From contig OZ029914.1 in NCBI GenBank assembly GCA_964023275.1, positions 39,969,924-40,033,923 of the forward strand: a stretch of 64,000 bases of DNA. Reading direction: 5' to 3'. A program made the position numbers and the translations under genes. The notes beneath the pieces were generated by a model. The model was not told the DNA's origin and made no database searches. It was given only the letters and a program-made list of their open reading frames with translations. Shown piece after piece: positions 24,234 through 37,540 of the stretch. Source of the DNA: Norana najaformis. Its lineage: Eukaryota; Annelida; Clitellata; Crassiclitellata; Hormogastridae. Within the stretch, counting starts at the first letter, position 1. Every line of letters starts with the position of its first letter.

Positions 24234-24964
24234 GAATTAATTTTTTGAAAGGAAACCCTAAATTCAAAGCAGCCACTTGCTGAAATGATAGGATACATAA
24301 GAACCTGTCTATAAACAAAACGCTTAATACCACAGGCATCTTCCCAAAAAAATGTTTTGCAAAAGGCAAATCCAGGCAAATTGGAGGCGCTATCTAAATT
24401 CCCGATTAAGATCACCATTGCTTGTCATTACGACTCTAAATTCCATCAAACGCATATCGCACATGTTAGTCCTATAGTCAATGGATATAGACCAATTGCT
24501 GAACTTAACCAAATCCCCCTGAGCTGTTCCGACTTTACTAAGAGCTAGTCAGTCAACTACAACTTCACTGCGACCCTTATGGGCGCTAGGAAATTCGGTT
24601 TTAGTCAGAAAATCAACTATATTAACCAGGTATTATTGATGAGATCCATCCTTGAAGCGAAACGAAATTTTGAAGACTTCATGCTGATAGTTGGACAACT
24701 TATGCAAGGGTAAACAGCCAGCTGTGATACTAGATTCAAGACTCACGAGGTTGAAAACAAGACCTGCGATGCAGGGCCGAAGCCAAGGCCCACAAGGTCG
24801 CGAACAAGGTTATCAAGGCAGAGATCGATGACCTACAGGGTCGAGTGTAAGGCCTGCGAGGCAAAAGGCTAAAGCCAAGACCCAAGATGTGGAAACCGAA
24901 GTTACGACGCCAAGAATTAGACCAAGACCCACTAAGCAAATTAAAACGTTGAAACACATTGAAA

Positions 24965-25325
24965 ATTAATGGCTATAATATGTCTGAATGTTTATATAGC
25001 GCTTTTCACGCACCTCACAAAAGCGATAAAATACAATTACCTGCTAGAAAAAAAGAGACGATTTAACATAGGTTGAAAATGTTGTTGGAATTGTCTGTAA
25101 CGTAACAGTACGACTAGACGAGACTCGATTGAATTGGATTAGAGTACAGTAGACAAATATTGTGGCGTGAAAGTGTAAACCAACAACACCAAAGGCGCTC
25201 AACGACCAGGGTGCTAAGGAGTCTGAGAGGCGACATAAACAACCGCCGGCATACCCAGTAAGCGAGCCGCCATTACCGACGCTGATATTCTCAAGTCGGC
25301 GAAAGTCTCTACTTAGGTACATTTT
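24965..25325 (-). repeat. L2/CR1-like LINE 3' fragment (unit 2 copy)
   Basis: Duplicate of the fragment at 1625-1985: the minus strand shows FSTYVKSSLF followed by GAAAAGCGCTATATAAAC. Inherited through the segmental duplication rather than inserted independently. Confidence 0.5.
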
Positions 25326-25649
25326 GCAACCCTAGATTAAAACAAGCCTATAATATTATGTTGATTTGTAACATTGTAACTAGTTTAAATGACAGTTAAG
25401 TGTGAATCCAGGGTTATTGTAGTAAAGGCTCGTTGTTACATCAAAAGTTATATCAGCGTTACTTACTCAGGGTAAACAAACGTGTCAAGCAGTGCTAAAT
25501 TTAGCCATACTTGCATGGAAATCCCCCTTTGAACCGAACAGGGAATTTAGCTAGATTTCTTTTTGTCATAGTAATATTGACAAAGTCATAAAAACCGTGA
25601 CTGAAAGCGTCCTTTGAACAGCAGTGCTACGGCAAGTGCCACGTCGTTG

Positions 25650-25765
25650 ATGTGTGTATGTGTCTATGACATGCATACAGACATACAATATATGTACATG
25701 CAATATAAGCATGTGTGTATGCATGTATGCACATGCATACACACATACACATACGGTACATATAT
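25650..25765. repeat. TGTGTATG/CATACACA microsatellite, unit 2
   Basis: Colinear copy of the 2300-2490 repeat. The mirrored ATGCATGTATGCACATGCAT core could form a hairpin. Confidence 0.65.
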
Positions 25766-26589
25766 TGCATAACTCACAATGTGTCAAGATACTTGATGTA
25801 GCATCTTTTAGTAACTGTCTGAAGCACCAAAAACTCTCATCCTTTTGATGCTAAACTTCCCAGTGAGTTTAAACGACTCATAACCCAATGAGCCTTAAAC
25901 GATCAGAGCGCAATTGCTTGCGATTGTAGCTCTGTTGTTTAGTGACTGTAACAAGATACATTCGCCTAACTGTTGAATCAGCCAAACAACTGGTTGTTTC
26001 CAGCTACATTTAGTTTAAGCTAACACAGGATGTTTTACTCTATAGCATGATGGAAATTGCACAAACAGTGATGGTATGGGAGTTTTCTGCTGTCAAACAA
26101 TCACTCAGCGTTCAACACGAACTTGCGTGAAATCAGACACGATAATAAGAGGCATAAAAGTTGGAAACGGTAGAATCTAGTTTACATAATATTATAACGG
26201 AAACGTAAATGGATTTAAACATCTAGCAAAAAGAGTCTTAGATTCTTTTAAAACTAACTTTTATCGATTTTATAAGGAATTATCAGATAGGTCTAACGAT
26301 ACACACAAGTGTAATGGTTCCCTGTGAAAACGTCTTATCACATCTCCATACATTTGCCAAATCTAGTGTCAGTACTAACTAGATCTTGCTCTTTTCCTCA
26401 AATATAGGGTGCTTCTATGAGTGTCGCTGATTACATATCAGTCTTAGTTTTGTAACTGACTACAAAAAAATTAAACGCTATACCGGAATCATAAAATACT
26501 TATAAAACTATTTATACAGTTTTTACATTTTATGTAGTACGTTGCTACGGGTAACATGCAGGTAGGGTCATTCTAAATAATTGAACAAT

Positions 26590-27240
26590 GTCTAGCCCGG
26601 ACTTATTTGTTGTCGACAAGGGCAGAATCAAGTATTTGATGAATCATTGGCAAGCCATGGTCTTCAGAGGGTGGTGGTAGGAACCGTCTGCTACAGAGTA
26701 ACTCCTGGTTTTCACAGGGTATCTCCCGACAACCCGTTTCAATTGACGCAGCGCTCGGGAATAAACTGGTGTCCGGCGTTGGCTTTTGACCAGCGATTTA
26801 GAAATTGTCGAATATACAATTACAATTACTTCGTCTTTCGGCGACCCAAAGGCCGCTGCCAATGAATGATTGCATATGCCTATTAGGGTGCGAGATATCC
26901 GGACGCGGCGCATTCAACCACCAGTGAGTGCCAGACGGTGAATGAAACCGCGTGCTGCGAGCGCTTCATGTGACTTTCCTCAATGCAACACAGACCAAGA
27001 ACTCTGATTATGGTTTCAATTGTCCAATCTGGATAAGAGCCCATTGTTTGGGTTCTATTTCTGTGCAACTGTGTGTCAATGGAGACTTTATAATCTGTTC
27101 GAACATTATTCACCCGTAGATGAACTGATCGTTTGTGACAAACTCTACCACCATCTAAGCTGGTGGGAAACGCCTTAGAAAGTTACTTATAAAGTGTTAC
27201 ATAAATGTAAAGTTGTATTACATAGACTTACATTACATTG
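26590..27240 (+). repeat. SINE/LINE-tail-like dispersed repeat block, unit 2
   Basis: Colinear copy of 3300-3990, with the same GGGAATAAACTGGTGTCCGG and ATTACATTGCATT-type ends. Confidence 0.5.
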
Positions 27241-27499
27241 CATTGCGTTACATTACTATGTTGCTCATCAGAAAAAGTCAAACAATGGAGACTCGAATAC
27301 AAATGGTTGGTATGTTATCGGTTTATTTTCTTTCTTTTAGGAACCTTGAGCGTGTGGTCAATGCTAGCGTAGTGTGACATTTGGATCGTGGAATAATGAA
27401 CGACTGGTCCTGTGGCTGGCGCATCAATGTCTGGACAGGTGTTCATCTGCACGTATTGTGTTCCATCAGCGCCAACGTACTAGACAACATATGAGTAAG

Positions 27500-27730
27500 T
27501 TAGTAAGAAAGTAAGTAAATAAGTAGGTAGGTAGGTAAGTATGTAAGTAATGCATTTGTTAACACGCCATACGTCCATCAGCTGGGCGAGGAATCGTAGG
27601 CGTGGACAAACACACAAACAATTAAATACATAACACAGCAAACAAATGAAGAAAGATGCACAGCCACAAAGGCAGACATACAGAATGGTAGTCAACCCCA
27701 AAGACACAGACATACAGAATGGCACATAAT
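27500..27730. repeat. R1 repeat family, copy 3
   Basis: R1 with a GTAAGTAGGTAGGTAGGTAA-type leader (expanded GTAG/GTAA) and two copies of the 3' tandem unit. Colinear with 4204-4430. Confidence 0.6.
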
Positions 27731-29261
27731 GCAAGTGATCACAGGGCAGAAACTGGGTCCCTTTGGACATGCATGTGACCATGCAAGAGGAAACCCTCAC
27801 AAAATCAGACTTTCCACGCAAGTTCTGAAACCCACATATGATACAATGTTGTTGTTAGCAACAACGTGCATATGTTTTTCAACAGCGGTTTCAAAATACA
27901 CCAATGTCTTCGAGGCACCAAAACTGGTGATCGGGCCTTTCAGTCGCTGGCCTACGATGCCATATGGACTGTTTTAATAAAATTACATTACCTTGTACAG
28001 CAAAGTAGATCAGTGTGTTGTGCAAGCCGTTTTCACTTGGTCATTGGGCATTATGCAACGGTTTGAATAAGCCAAGACAGAAGAAAATTAGCAATGCGCT
28101 TGCTCATTTTCACAACATAACCCCTATATAGCTTAGTAGGGAAATTCAACACGTCTTGTCTTTGGTCGGAGCTCATTCACAATTGAAAATCTCAACATCT
28201 GGAACTCTCTACTTCCTCATTTCGCGACTCTCTTATTTGAGACTATATTTTGGTCTAAACTGGAACTTACCTACAGTACTCCAGTCTGTTTACAGTTCAT
28301 AATGTTTCCTGACGCTCTGCCTTGATCTGCGCTTTTGAACTTTGTAAAGGACAATATCATATTTAAGTTGTGATGTATTGTATAAATGTAGTTACATATA
28401 TAGTTACAGATTCCAAAAGCTTGATTCAAAACCTAAAAATGAAAACATGCGTGTCTACCGTCGCATACAATAGTCCCAAGACACTATCGAAAACTGTTGA
28501 TGCCCTTTCTCTTTTAAACGAGTTTTAGAAATTCTTAAAATTGAGCGCCGGGTGAAAGAAACTCAAGGCTATACCTTCGAGTTAGTTTCATGATTGTGGT
28601 ATGCGTTATTTTCCGCTGCTCGCTTTGTAGTTAAATCCCCTGCTTCATTTTCTGAAAATAAATCATAAATTTTATAGTTTACCTTAGCTTAAGGGTCAAG
28701 ATCTATTTCTTATTATAGTATAGCCTGAAGTTTTTCGCTTTCCTCAGAGCTTTTGCTCATAGAAAGCTTTAGATTTTGATAAAATAAGTTAGGGTATTAT
28801 AAAGCATCCTTTAGGGAAATACACCAGCAGCTTTATTTTTGCTACAAATTAGAGTGATTGATATGTGATTGAGTACTTTTCTGTTGCAGAAATGCGCTAA
28901 TGCAGTATGTGACTTCGTTGTCAATTAGCCATTCTACAGTTTAAACTGCAAGGAAAAGTAGATAGAATTTCAGAGCTCTTTTGCCAAATCCAAAACTAGA
29001 CGACAGCCACTGAAATACGACCTGCAATACATTGACTTTACTGAGTAATGCAACATATTCTATTTGTAAGTTAGTCTATTGTTGTGCATTATATAGTGAG
29101 GAAATGAACCCGTGGAGGCAAAACCTTTAGAAATCAAATAGAAAGCTCTCAACTGCGTGGTTTTTGGGCTTGAAGTTAGCACTTCCAGATGACTGCATTT
29201 AATCGACAAAAACCATTGTTTGTAGCTGTTTTTCTTGGTTAGAGTAGCCTAGTTAAGATAT

Positions 29262-32200
29262 TTACACATATGGAAGTGAAATCATTCGAAAATTGAATTT
29301 ACATGAGCTCTTACTTGGCCCAATTTCTAACAAATTCACATATTCTCCATGGTCACTGTTGTTCAACGTTCCAACCCTTTCTATAGAAAAAAGTACATAT
29401 ACATCATTAAGAAGGATATTAATCGCCATTCGCAAGTTTAAGCGTAGGCAATATGCGTCTATCTTAAGGTAACACACATCAACATTTCACCCATATTTGC
29501 GCCCAGGGTTTTAATTCTTGCAAAATTTCTTCAACTGTTTCTATGAGAACAAGGTGCTTTATTTGTCCAACACTAGAGAAAATAAGCTATGCCCAAGGGC
29601 CGAAGTTGCCAGAGTTGGCTATCTGGATGGCTTGAGACCAGAGACCAGAACTCTATCGTGTATTTACACTCTAGGTCAAAACAAAACTACTTCACACAGT
29701 AAGCAAGTGATGCATTTGTTAACACGCCATATGTCCATCGGTTGAGTGAGGAATCGTAGGCATGGACATACACACAATCAATTAAACACATGACACAACA
29801 AATATAAAGGAAGATGCACATTCACAAAGGCATACATACAGAATGACACTCAACGACACCTTGGATTGGGCCTTAAAAGGTGTCTAGTTCTGGATAACGG
29901 TGGATAATAATGGGAAACAACTACTTTGCCTCATCTTCCTATATTATTATCAACTTAGTGCTACCTTTAATGCCAATCAAACCCATAAAATTACTAAATG
30001 TTTGCCTAAAAGATGGCTGTGCTATGAAAACAGGGCGAATCACAGTCCCATCAAATAGTCAATATGACCAACGAATTATATTCAAATATGGGATTTAATC
30101 TAAACAGCATTCAAACTCCATGCAGCAATCGGCTAAAACAAGGAATAACAAACGTTAGTTGTTCGACTATCAGAGAAACGATGAAGCAGTGAATCTAACC
30201 ATCTGGAATAATGTGACCGTTTGGATCGTTACGGATTTCACTCAAATCGGGCAGAGCATATGACCTTTCATTTCGACCTGCAATTTCAACATTAAAACCT
30301 TTGAAAATGGATGCCTACATGCTTCAGTAGACTTATATTAAACTGTTAAACACAGTGTTAAAGCTAATTTTTTAGGCTAGGCAGAATAAACAGCTTACCG
30401 AATTATGTCGTTGCATATACAGTTATATGAACTATTTAAAATTACTTTCTCTACTGCGAGGCAACATTATTGGCCCAAACAGTTGTTACTATGGGCCTAA
30501 TTGAAGTGTTTTGGAAACACTTTACTCCACTTCACCATTTGCAATATTCGGAGTTGTAACAACATTTAATAGGCTATTGTTGCAAATTAGCCACTACATG
30601 CATTATGGAGGCACACATACATACATTCATACATGCATATATACTATATATACATACCCACTAACATACAGTAAAAAATTCATACATGCATAAATGCATA
30701 AATACATATATACATAAAATACATACATACGTACATGCAGTCATTCATTCATACATGGATATATACATATATGCATACATAAATATATACACACATAGTT
30801 ACTTGCATACTTACATACACACAGAACCATGCATGGAACTTTCTTGGTTATTCTGTTCCCGAGGGCGTAACTGGCAAGCTTTTGCAAAGACACATTCCGC
30901 GTTAGCGTCGCAATGGTTCGTGGGCAACAGTCATCATTAGCAACATCAATGGCGTTCCCCTCTCTGGGACGTTGCCCTTTCCAAAACTCTTTCCCGCCGT
31001 CCAGGTCTTGGGCCCATCTTCAAGTTATGAGTAGCCGAACTTTTCACCAACAATTGAAAACTGTTCTCGTTTGTCGGAGCTGGTCTGGAAGCGCCTCTGG
31101 GTTTACTACTTGAAGAGGCGCTATATAAAAATTCTGAACAAATGAGTGAATGAATATCCTCCTCCACTGTCTGGGACCATGTCTGCCATCCGATTGGTCT
31201 TTTCTAGCTTCTTGATGGACCGGATATCATGGTTCGGAGCTCCCTAGCGTGGTCCTGCTGGCTATCGGACCATTCCAATTACCCAAGGTTATATAGTCAC
31301 TGCATTAAACTCACCGAAGAACTTCACTTCGTTGAACGTGAAAACGAATAGGCTTGTTTCTTCAACATTACTTGATTTTATAGTTATGAAATTACGAATC
31401 TTTAAATAGTGTGCATTATTTAGCATTTTACTAAGAACTATGACATAAACAAAGTTGTGTAAAAAACCAATAATCTGAACGGGGCTAACCTTTAACACAG
31501 TTTCGTACAACAAGTACAATTGCTATAAGAAGGAAAGTACAGAGTAACCAGATGGCTATGCTCGCAATGTAGATAGGCGGAATTCTGCCTGTAAAAAATC
31601 ACCAAGTAGCAATTGAATACAATTAGAATAGGCTAGTTGTTGCACAATTCGTGCTGATTTGTAAATTGATGCGAGAAACTATTTCACTTTTTATTTAAAC
31701 GTTAAACATTAGACTTTGGATTAGGCTTGTGTTAACTTTATTATTCTTACGCATCAACCAGGGCTACTCATTGCTTTAGGCTTTTCCAACAGTCGCGTCA
31801 GCTACTTTTACATATATGTCACTCACGTGATGGGAATACACTGAAAGTTTATATTAACATCCTGTTTATTGTTCAGTCAATCGGGGTCACCTAAAGCTAT
31901 ATCTCAATGTTGATGCAGCATGCCAGTTTAACGTAAATCCCTCTATTTATAAGCGTTGGCTTACAATAAGCCTGCATACTAAAGCACAATGCATTACATT
32001 CTAATATAATGTAGTACATGATTTATTTGGAGTCTTTTTCAAGATATTTACTCAGAAAAAGTAGCTCTGACACCAAAGTTAATGAACAAAGACTAACAAG
32101 ACACGTCACATTTCATCAAAACGTTGTAACCTCTTGGAAACCTTTGCAGCAAGTGCGAATATTAAGAAGTCCGATAATTATCATACGTTTGACTTTTTGC

Positions 32201-34876
32201 AATAGGTAACTTATGGAACAAAAATCCAAACCCAATCAAATGTGTTGTCCAATTTCAGTACATTGATTGCAGGATCGAATGGTGAAGAAATGATGGAAGT
32301 AAGCATATTAAATGGCACCTCATTGCGACCAATAAAATACTTCATTCTTTTCGCTATCAGTACCTGACGTTAAAACATTTGCGGATTCAGGGTTGGTTGA
32401 CTTACTTTCTACTTTGAATGTGATGTCAGCATAAGATTCTGATATATAATTTCGGGCTTTACATTGGAAAACATAGGGTTCTTCGCTTATCATCGAGTGG
32501 ACGATTTCAATTTTCGATCCCATTCGACTGTAAACGATTTCATTATTAGTCCACGTGTATTCAGGTTCAGGGTTTCCCACTGCAGAACACGTCAAATGGT
32601 CGCCAGGGTGGAAAGTGTCACTTGCTGGATTTATTGACACGTCTCTCGGACCATCTTAAAAGACAACCATCTCAATAAACGAAAATTGTTAAGCTCTATT
32701 AAGTTTTCTAATCACGCATTATATCATTAAGATCAAGTCAGATATAAATTTAACGGTAAATCCTAATGTTTATGCCAAAGTCTAAAGTATCGTTTTTGCT
32801 GATTTTTAATTTATACAATATTTAAAAATATTTTATTTTTTACAAGTTTATTGTTTTAACTAAATTAAGACCTTTAGATTTTCCATACTTCAGCAGTACT
32901 CTCTATAATTATGGAAATCAAACTCACACAGTACGCTGATTTTGGGTGATTTCCATGTGTGATTGTAATCCGGTGTGATTTTGCTCACTTTCTTCTTTAC
33001 CAAAGCCTCGCCGTAGTTGAAGTAAGTACTGCACGCAAAGCTGATATGGTTATGATATGGTTTGGCTAAAATTCGAAGAGAAACAGTCAGGTTTGTGTAA
33101 TAATATGACTCAGTTACATTCACCGAAATGCTATTATTATTGATTTTCTCTATTCCATGAAGTCCAAACTGTGTGCATTCCATGAATGGTCTCCAGAAGC
33201 CGCCATACGTAACACTACACTGCAGACGTATATATTCGCTTTCCATCACCGTGACATTTTCCACGTTGCAAGTTGGATCAGAAGCTGTGATAATATGAAA
33301 ATCATTTGTCATAATTATGTATTAACTCCACTAACACTGCATGTTATCGTACAACTTATTAGGTTAAGCTTGTCAGTCGCAACAAAAGTTTATATTATAC
33401 AAAAAAATTATTATACAAAATTATACAAAATTATACAAAAATAAATACAAAATATACAAAAAATACAAAATTATACAAAAATTATACAAAATTATACAAA
33501 ATTATTAAACAAAAAATAATCACGATTATAATCCATCACTCAGGTAGGGCCGTGTTAGGTAGATAGTATAACGACTTATACGTCGAGGAAATGAACAAAT
33601 GGATCCAAACAAGTTTACAACCCTCAATAGACACTTCTCAGAAGCGTGGTCTTGTGCTCGAAGAATCATTGGGCTAAGTCGCAAACACGACCACAGCAAT
33701 GCAGTGATAGGATATCGTTTAACCCCCAAACTTACTCATTTACTGAGTCCGAGAGAATGAAGGGCTGATTGGGCGCCAGTTGGACACGAACGGTCTCTTA
33801 TCAAAGCGCTCACCGATCTCAATCCTATACATCCATCACTTTAGGTACTTCGCTGAACATGCCAGCGGTATACTGACAGCACCAAATGGGCACTGAGTTA
33901 AAGAAGAGCCGCGTATTTGCTAGCCGGATGTATTGATTTTTCCTAATTATTAAAAAAAATGAAAGTCGCACTTACTGAGTACTATCAAATGACCGCCGAT
34001 CTCCTCTGTTGTTTGTGCAGTCGGTTTCAATATTGTGCAGTAGTATGTTCCTGCATCCCGAAGCTGAGCAGAGTTTATAACGAGAGCTTCTCTATTCTCT
34101 ATCCTGACCATCAAATAATTTGTAGAAATATTGCTTCCTGTGTTATTGGTTAGAATTTGAGGCGAAAAAGTATTAGGATTTTTGTGATGCCAGCTAATAT
34201 CAAATGAATCATTTTCAGGAGCTACACATGTCATGATTACTTTTGTGTTAGATAAACACGCGATGTTACTAGGCTCACGTGGTTCATTGGCACCAGCTGA
34301 AAACATATTTAGAAAAAAAATCGGTTTAATATGGGTTGGTCTGCAAAGGGGAGTCGATTTATGATTTTTTAATTCTTGAGTCTCATACTCTTTCCTGTTT
34401 AGCATAGTATTTAGCTATGGTTAACGTTGATACTCTTAGAATACTCTTAGAATACTCTTAGACTATGAGCATGTATGAGAAAGATTGTCTTTTGGGCCCC
34501 GTTAACTGAACATTAATGTCTCTATGCCCTGAGTAGCTGGTAAAAGGTAATAAAATTGTTTCAATTGTCGTACTGAGTTTGATAGTTTCTCATGCAAAAG
34601 TCATCTGATAGTGACTGCAGTTAAGCTATAACCTACACTTATTCACCCTTGGTGAGTTGTCATAATATTTCCCTAAATTATCGCTAATCCTTTTCTGATA
34701 CATACAAATCGTTATCTATTTCTAAATAACACATAATAAGTTATGTATTGCATTTTGTCAGTAAAATCTTATAAATTAATCATAACGCAAATGAACTGTT
34801 AGACACACACATATCCAGTTTACCAACCTGAAAGAACCTTTGCTAGAATGCAGAATGCGAAGACAATGGAATTCAT
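29262..34876 (-). CDS. Gene B: three-Ig-domain type I membrane receptor with YVNL tail
   Basis: Six exons on the minus strand: 34876-34828, 34296-33976, 33284-32928, 32654-32406, 31588-31490 and 29380-29262. All are phase 1, giving 397 residues. The layout is the same as gene A: signal peptide (MNSIVFAFCILAKVLS), V-like domain 1 with ISWHH and DAGTYYC, domain 2, I-set-like domain 3 (LTCSAVGNPEPEYTW), TM helix, and a tail with GEYVNLLEIG. YVNL fits both a generic YxxL site and the pYxN consensus bound by Grb2-type SH2 domains. Domain 2 carries Cys (codon 33175-33177) where A, C and D have the core Trp of the MEW motif, so this domain may fold abnormally or pair an extra cysteine. Exons 4-6 are almost identical to gene D, while exon 3 differs at about 12% of positions by eye. 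Expression cannot be judged here, but all exons are open. Confidence 0.87.
29697..29855. repeat. R1 repeat family, copy 4 (3' of gene B)
   Basis: R1 with a single 3' tandem unit. Colinear with 5850-6075, so two units have been lost or gained between copies. It lies in intron 5 of gene B. Confidence 0.6.
30610..30835. repeat. CATA-type microsatellite in gene B intron 5
   Basis: Degenerate ACATACATACAT/ATATATACAT repeat, colinear with 6985-7185. Confidence 0.75.
30835..31290 (+). repeat. Retroelement-like block with GCGCTATATAAA tail in gene B intron 5
   Basis: Homologous to 7190-7560 but with a clear L2/SINE-type tail (CTTGAAGAGGCGCTATATAA) near 31105-31135. The tail is missing from the gene A copy. 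Confidence 0.5.
33390..33515. repeat. TTATACAAAA tandem repeat in gene B intron 2
   Basis: Irregular tandem array of ATTATACAAAA/ATACAAAAA units, not present at the colinear place in genes A, C or D. A local expansion in gene B. Confidence 0.75.
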
Positions 34877-34987
34877 ATCCACCAAACTTGATGTAAGTTG
34901 AGAGTTTAATTTAAACCAATTTTACGCTGAAAGGTTGAGTCTCTGTATGTCGAGAGTATCAACTCGGATGGGTATATTAGGTCTTTG

Positions 34988-34995
34988 ATTTATAA
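34988..34995 (-). promoter_or_regulatory. TATA box of gene B
   Basis: The minus strand reads GGCGTGGTTATAAATCAAAG about 115 bp upstream of the ATG at 34876. GGCGTGG replaces the GGAGTGG of A and C, which is a better match to a KLF/Sp-type GC box. The position is conserved with A and C. Confidence 0.5.
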
Positions 34996-36519
34996 CCACG
35001 CCTAAAAACAACGTTGGTCAAAACATAATTTAGTATGTGAATTATAGCCAAAAGCTAATAAACATCATGATGAAAACATAACTAACCAGTGGTCTATATT
35101 AACACTGACGAACCTGACCTAAAATCAAAATCTTGCTCGCTAATTATATTAAGAATCTAAAATGATATGATTAGGCAAACTTCATTTACATAATTATAGA
35201 TCTGCATATCAGTTAATTATCTGGTACTTCAGACGCTATTTCAAACAGGCATTAAAATAGCCATAAAACGCGACACCCTAATGTTTAACTTACCCTTCCT
35301 TCATTATGCTCTTGGACTGAAATTTTTCATTTTAAAATATTGTTGGCGCATTGTGTACATCGTTAGTAAACCTGAAGGGCGTTTCATTTTGTTTCAGAGG
35401 CATACCCGCCTAGCAAATAAGTGTATAACAATCATTCCATCTGTATTAAGAGATTCACACTGTCAGTTATTAGGTGTTTGGTGGAAGAACCTATAGTGCA
35501 TGCATTTTATCAAACCTATAGAGGTTATATTTTCTTAGAAAAAATTCCTTAACAAAAGCAAATTTCGGTTATCCTGAAATTGTGCAGAATATCGATTACA
35601 ACTGAGGGAAACCCCCTAATGTAAATATGGGTCAAATAGATCAAACCTGTAAAATCTCCTGAAAACTCATTATACACTGAAGAAGCAACAGTTCAAAGGT
35701 AGAAGCATAAAAGTCAGGTAATTCAATTATGCTACAAAAATACAAGTCGGGTGCTGCCGCCGTATTCTCTAAGCGTCAGCTACACACTCTGACATTACTC
35801 ATATTTAAGTCAGATCCGATGAGAAATATTTGTAACGCACTTGAAGTTATGAAGACTCAGAGTCAACCTTGAATATTTTCTCTACTAAAGACTCCACTGA
35901 TAGAACTTGCCTTGCTGATTCCTAGCACAGTAAAACCTGTTAGTTAAACACATTGAAAATTAATGTATCTGAAAAGTCGAAGAAAATCCAAGTTTTGCTA
36001 AATAGTTACTTGCTGTTTCCGGAAATTCAGAACACGGATGACACTGCAGCATCAAACCAATAGATCTGTTCTATACAGTGTCCTGTCTCATATATCTATT
36101 CCATACCGCATAACTGCCGCATTTATTGTAATGGTTCTAAAACATCATGCACAATTGCATCGTAAATACGTCTTCAAACACGCACTTAATGCATCTGCTA
36201 CTATAATTAATTATCTGGACCGCCAGGAAAATAGGCCAACGAAAACAGTACATCCGGTTTGTACTTTTATTAGCTTAGGCTTTTTAAAGTCTACTACAAC
36301 ATGAAACCGACCTACATATGTCTTTGCAGCAAAACTTATTGTGATATCGATAGTAATTATAGGCAAACTATAGTCACGACTTCATCATTTGTGTCTCTGT
36401 TTTTAGGCCGGCACTGTGAATAGGCTTAACCACTAATAATAATTAGATGTAATTTAAGGCCGTTGAAAATACCGTAAGCTAATGGAGCAAAATGTAAATG
36501 TTGTATGCAATACGATACA

Positions 36520-36735
36520 ACAGTATTTCTGATATTGCCCTCCTTCCAAAGTTTAGAAGTGGTCCATACGACAGAACATCAATGGCGCTGAGCGCAAAGA
36601 ACTTACATAAAGAAATTTACGCTGAGCGTTAAGAACTTGCTCAAGGTCCCTACACGCAACTGCCACGTCGAGGCTCGAACCCGTACTCTCCCTGTTACAA
36701 GCCGAGCGCTCTGGCCAATCAGCTACAAAGCTATA
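36520..36735 (-). repeat. tRNA-Thr-like SINE
   Basis: On the minus strand the head reads GTAGCTGATTGGCCAGAGCG (A-box region), then CGGCTTGTAACAGGGAG (anticodon arm, UGU) and GTACGGGTTCGAGCC (B box). It continues into unrelated body sequence. The missing acceptor-stem pairing and the attached body favour a SINE over a working tRNA gene. Confidence 0.55.
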
Positions 36736-37219
36736 AAGTTTGAAAGAATGTGATTCAAGCACGCAATAGGCTTCTGTTGAAAAAATCGCCAATATCTTAT
36801 AGGTGAAAGCAGAAGACAGATGCTAATTTTCCTTTCCGTTCTACCAGAAGCCGGCAATGAACGAAACCCGGAGTCCTGGACACTGGGCCAGTAAATCATG
36901 AAACTTGCTATTTACTTGCCAACTCGCACAGAGACCGAATTATACTGCTTGGTGATAAAGTTATACAGGCACATGCGTGTAAAAATACTTGCCCTGGGTC
37001 GTTATACTTAGGTCGTTATACTTAGTTCGCTGAACAAGCTCGAGCCTGAGCCCAAGCTCAAGGGTTAGACGTCGAGTCTGCTAATACAGAGAACACTCGA
37101 TATAATGTTATATAGGCCTATATTTGAGTTTGCAGTATAACAAGCGTGTTCTTTCAGCCTACTACCAAGCATGGTGCATAAAGTAAATTTTGCATAACCA
37201 TATTCGCATCGACGAATAT

Positions 37220-37427
37220 GCTATCATTAGGCCTAGATAGATAGATAGATAGATAGATAGTTAGATAGATAGATGGATGGATGGATGGATGGATGGATGG
37301 ATGGATGGATGGATGGATGGATGGATGGATGGATAAATGGATGGATGGATGGATGGATGGATGGATGGATGGATGGATGGACGGACGGACGGACGGACGG
37401 ACGGACGGACGGACGGACGGACGGACG

Positions 37428-37525
<98 letters not shown>

Positions 37526-37540
37526 TAGATAGATAGAGCA
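37220..37540. repeat. Compound tetranucleotide microsatellite GATA-GATG-GACG-GACA-GATA
   Basis: About 320 bp of nearly pure tetranucleotides in clean blocks: GATA to about 37272, GATG to about 37380, GACG to about 37432, GACA to about 37524, then GATA again. Neighbouring blocks differ by one transition. The long frames on both strands are artefacts. The colinear site in unit 1 (14220-14360) is short and degenerate. Confidence 0.95.

Larger units (their letters stand above)
21783..32730. repeat. Segmental duplication tract, copy 1 (partner 51559-62495)
   Basis: About 10.9 kb running from exon 7 of E1, through the intergenic spacer, to intron 3 of gene B. It matches 51559-62495 with only scattered differences (roughly 97-99% by eye). 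It contains the 3' end of a plus-strand receptor and the tail, TM and domain 3 exons of a minus-strand receptor. The near-identity fades at the ectodomain exons on both sides. Confidence 0.8.

Noticed and set aside
36655-36735. Possible functional tRNA-Thr gene
   Set aside because: A and B boxes are present, but a paired acceptor stem was not evident and the sequence continues into a repeat body; a SINE head is more likely.
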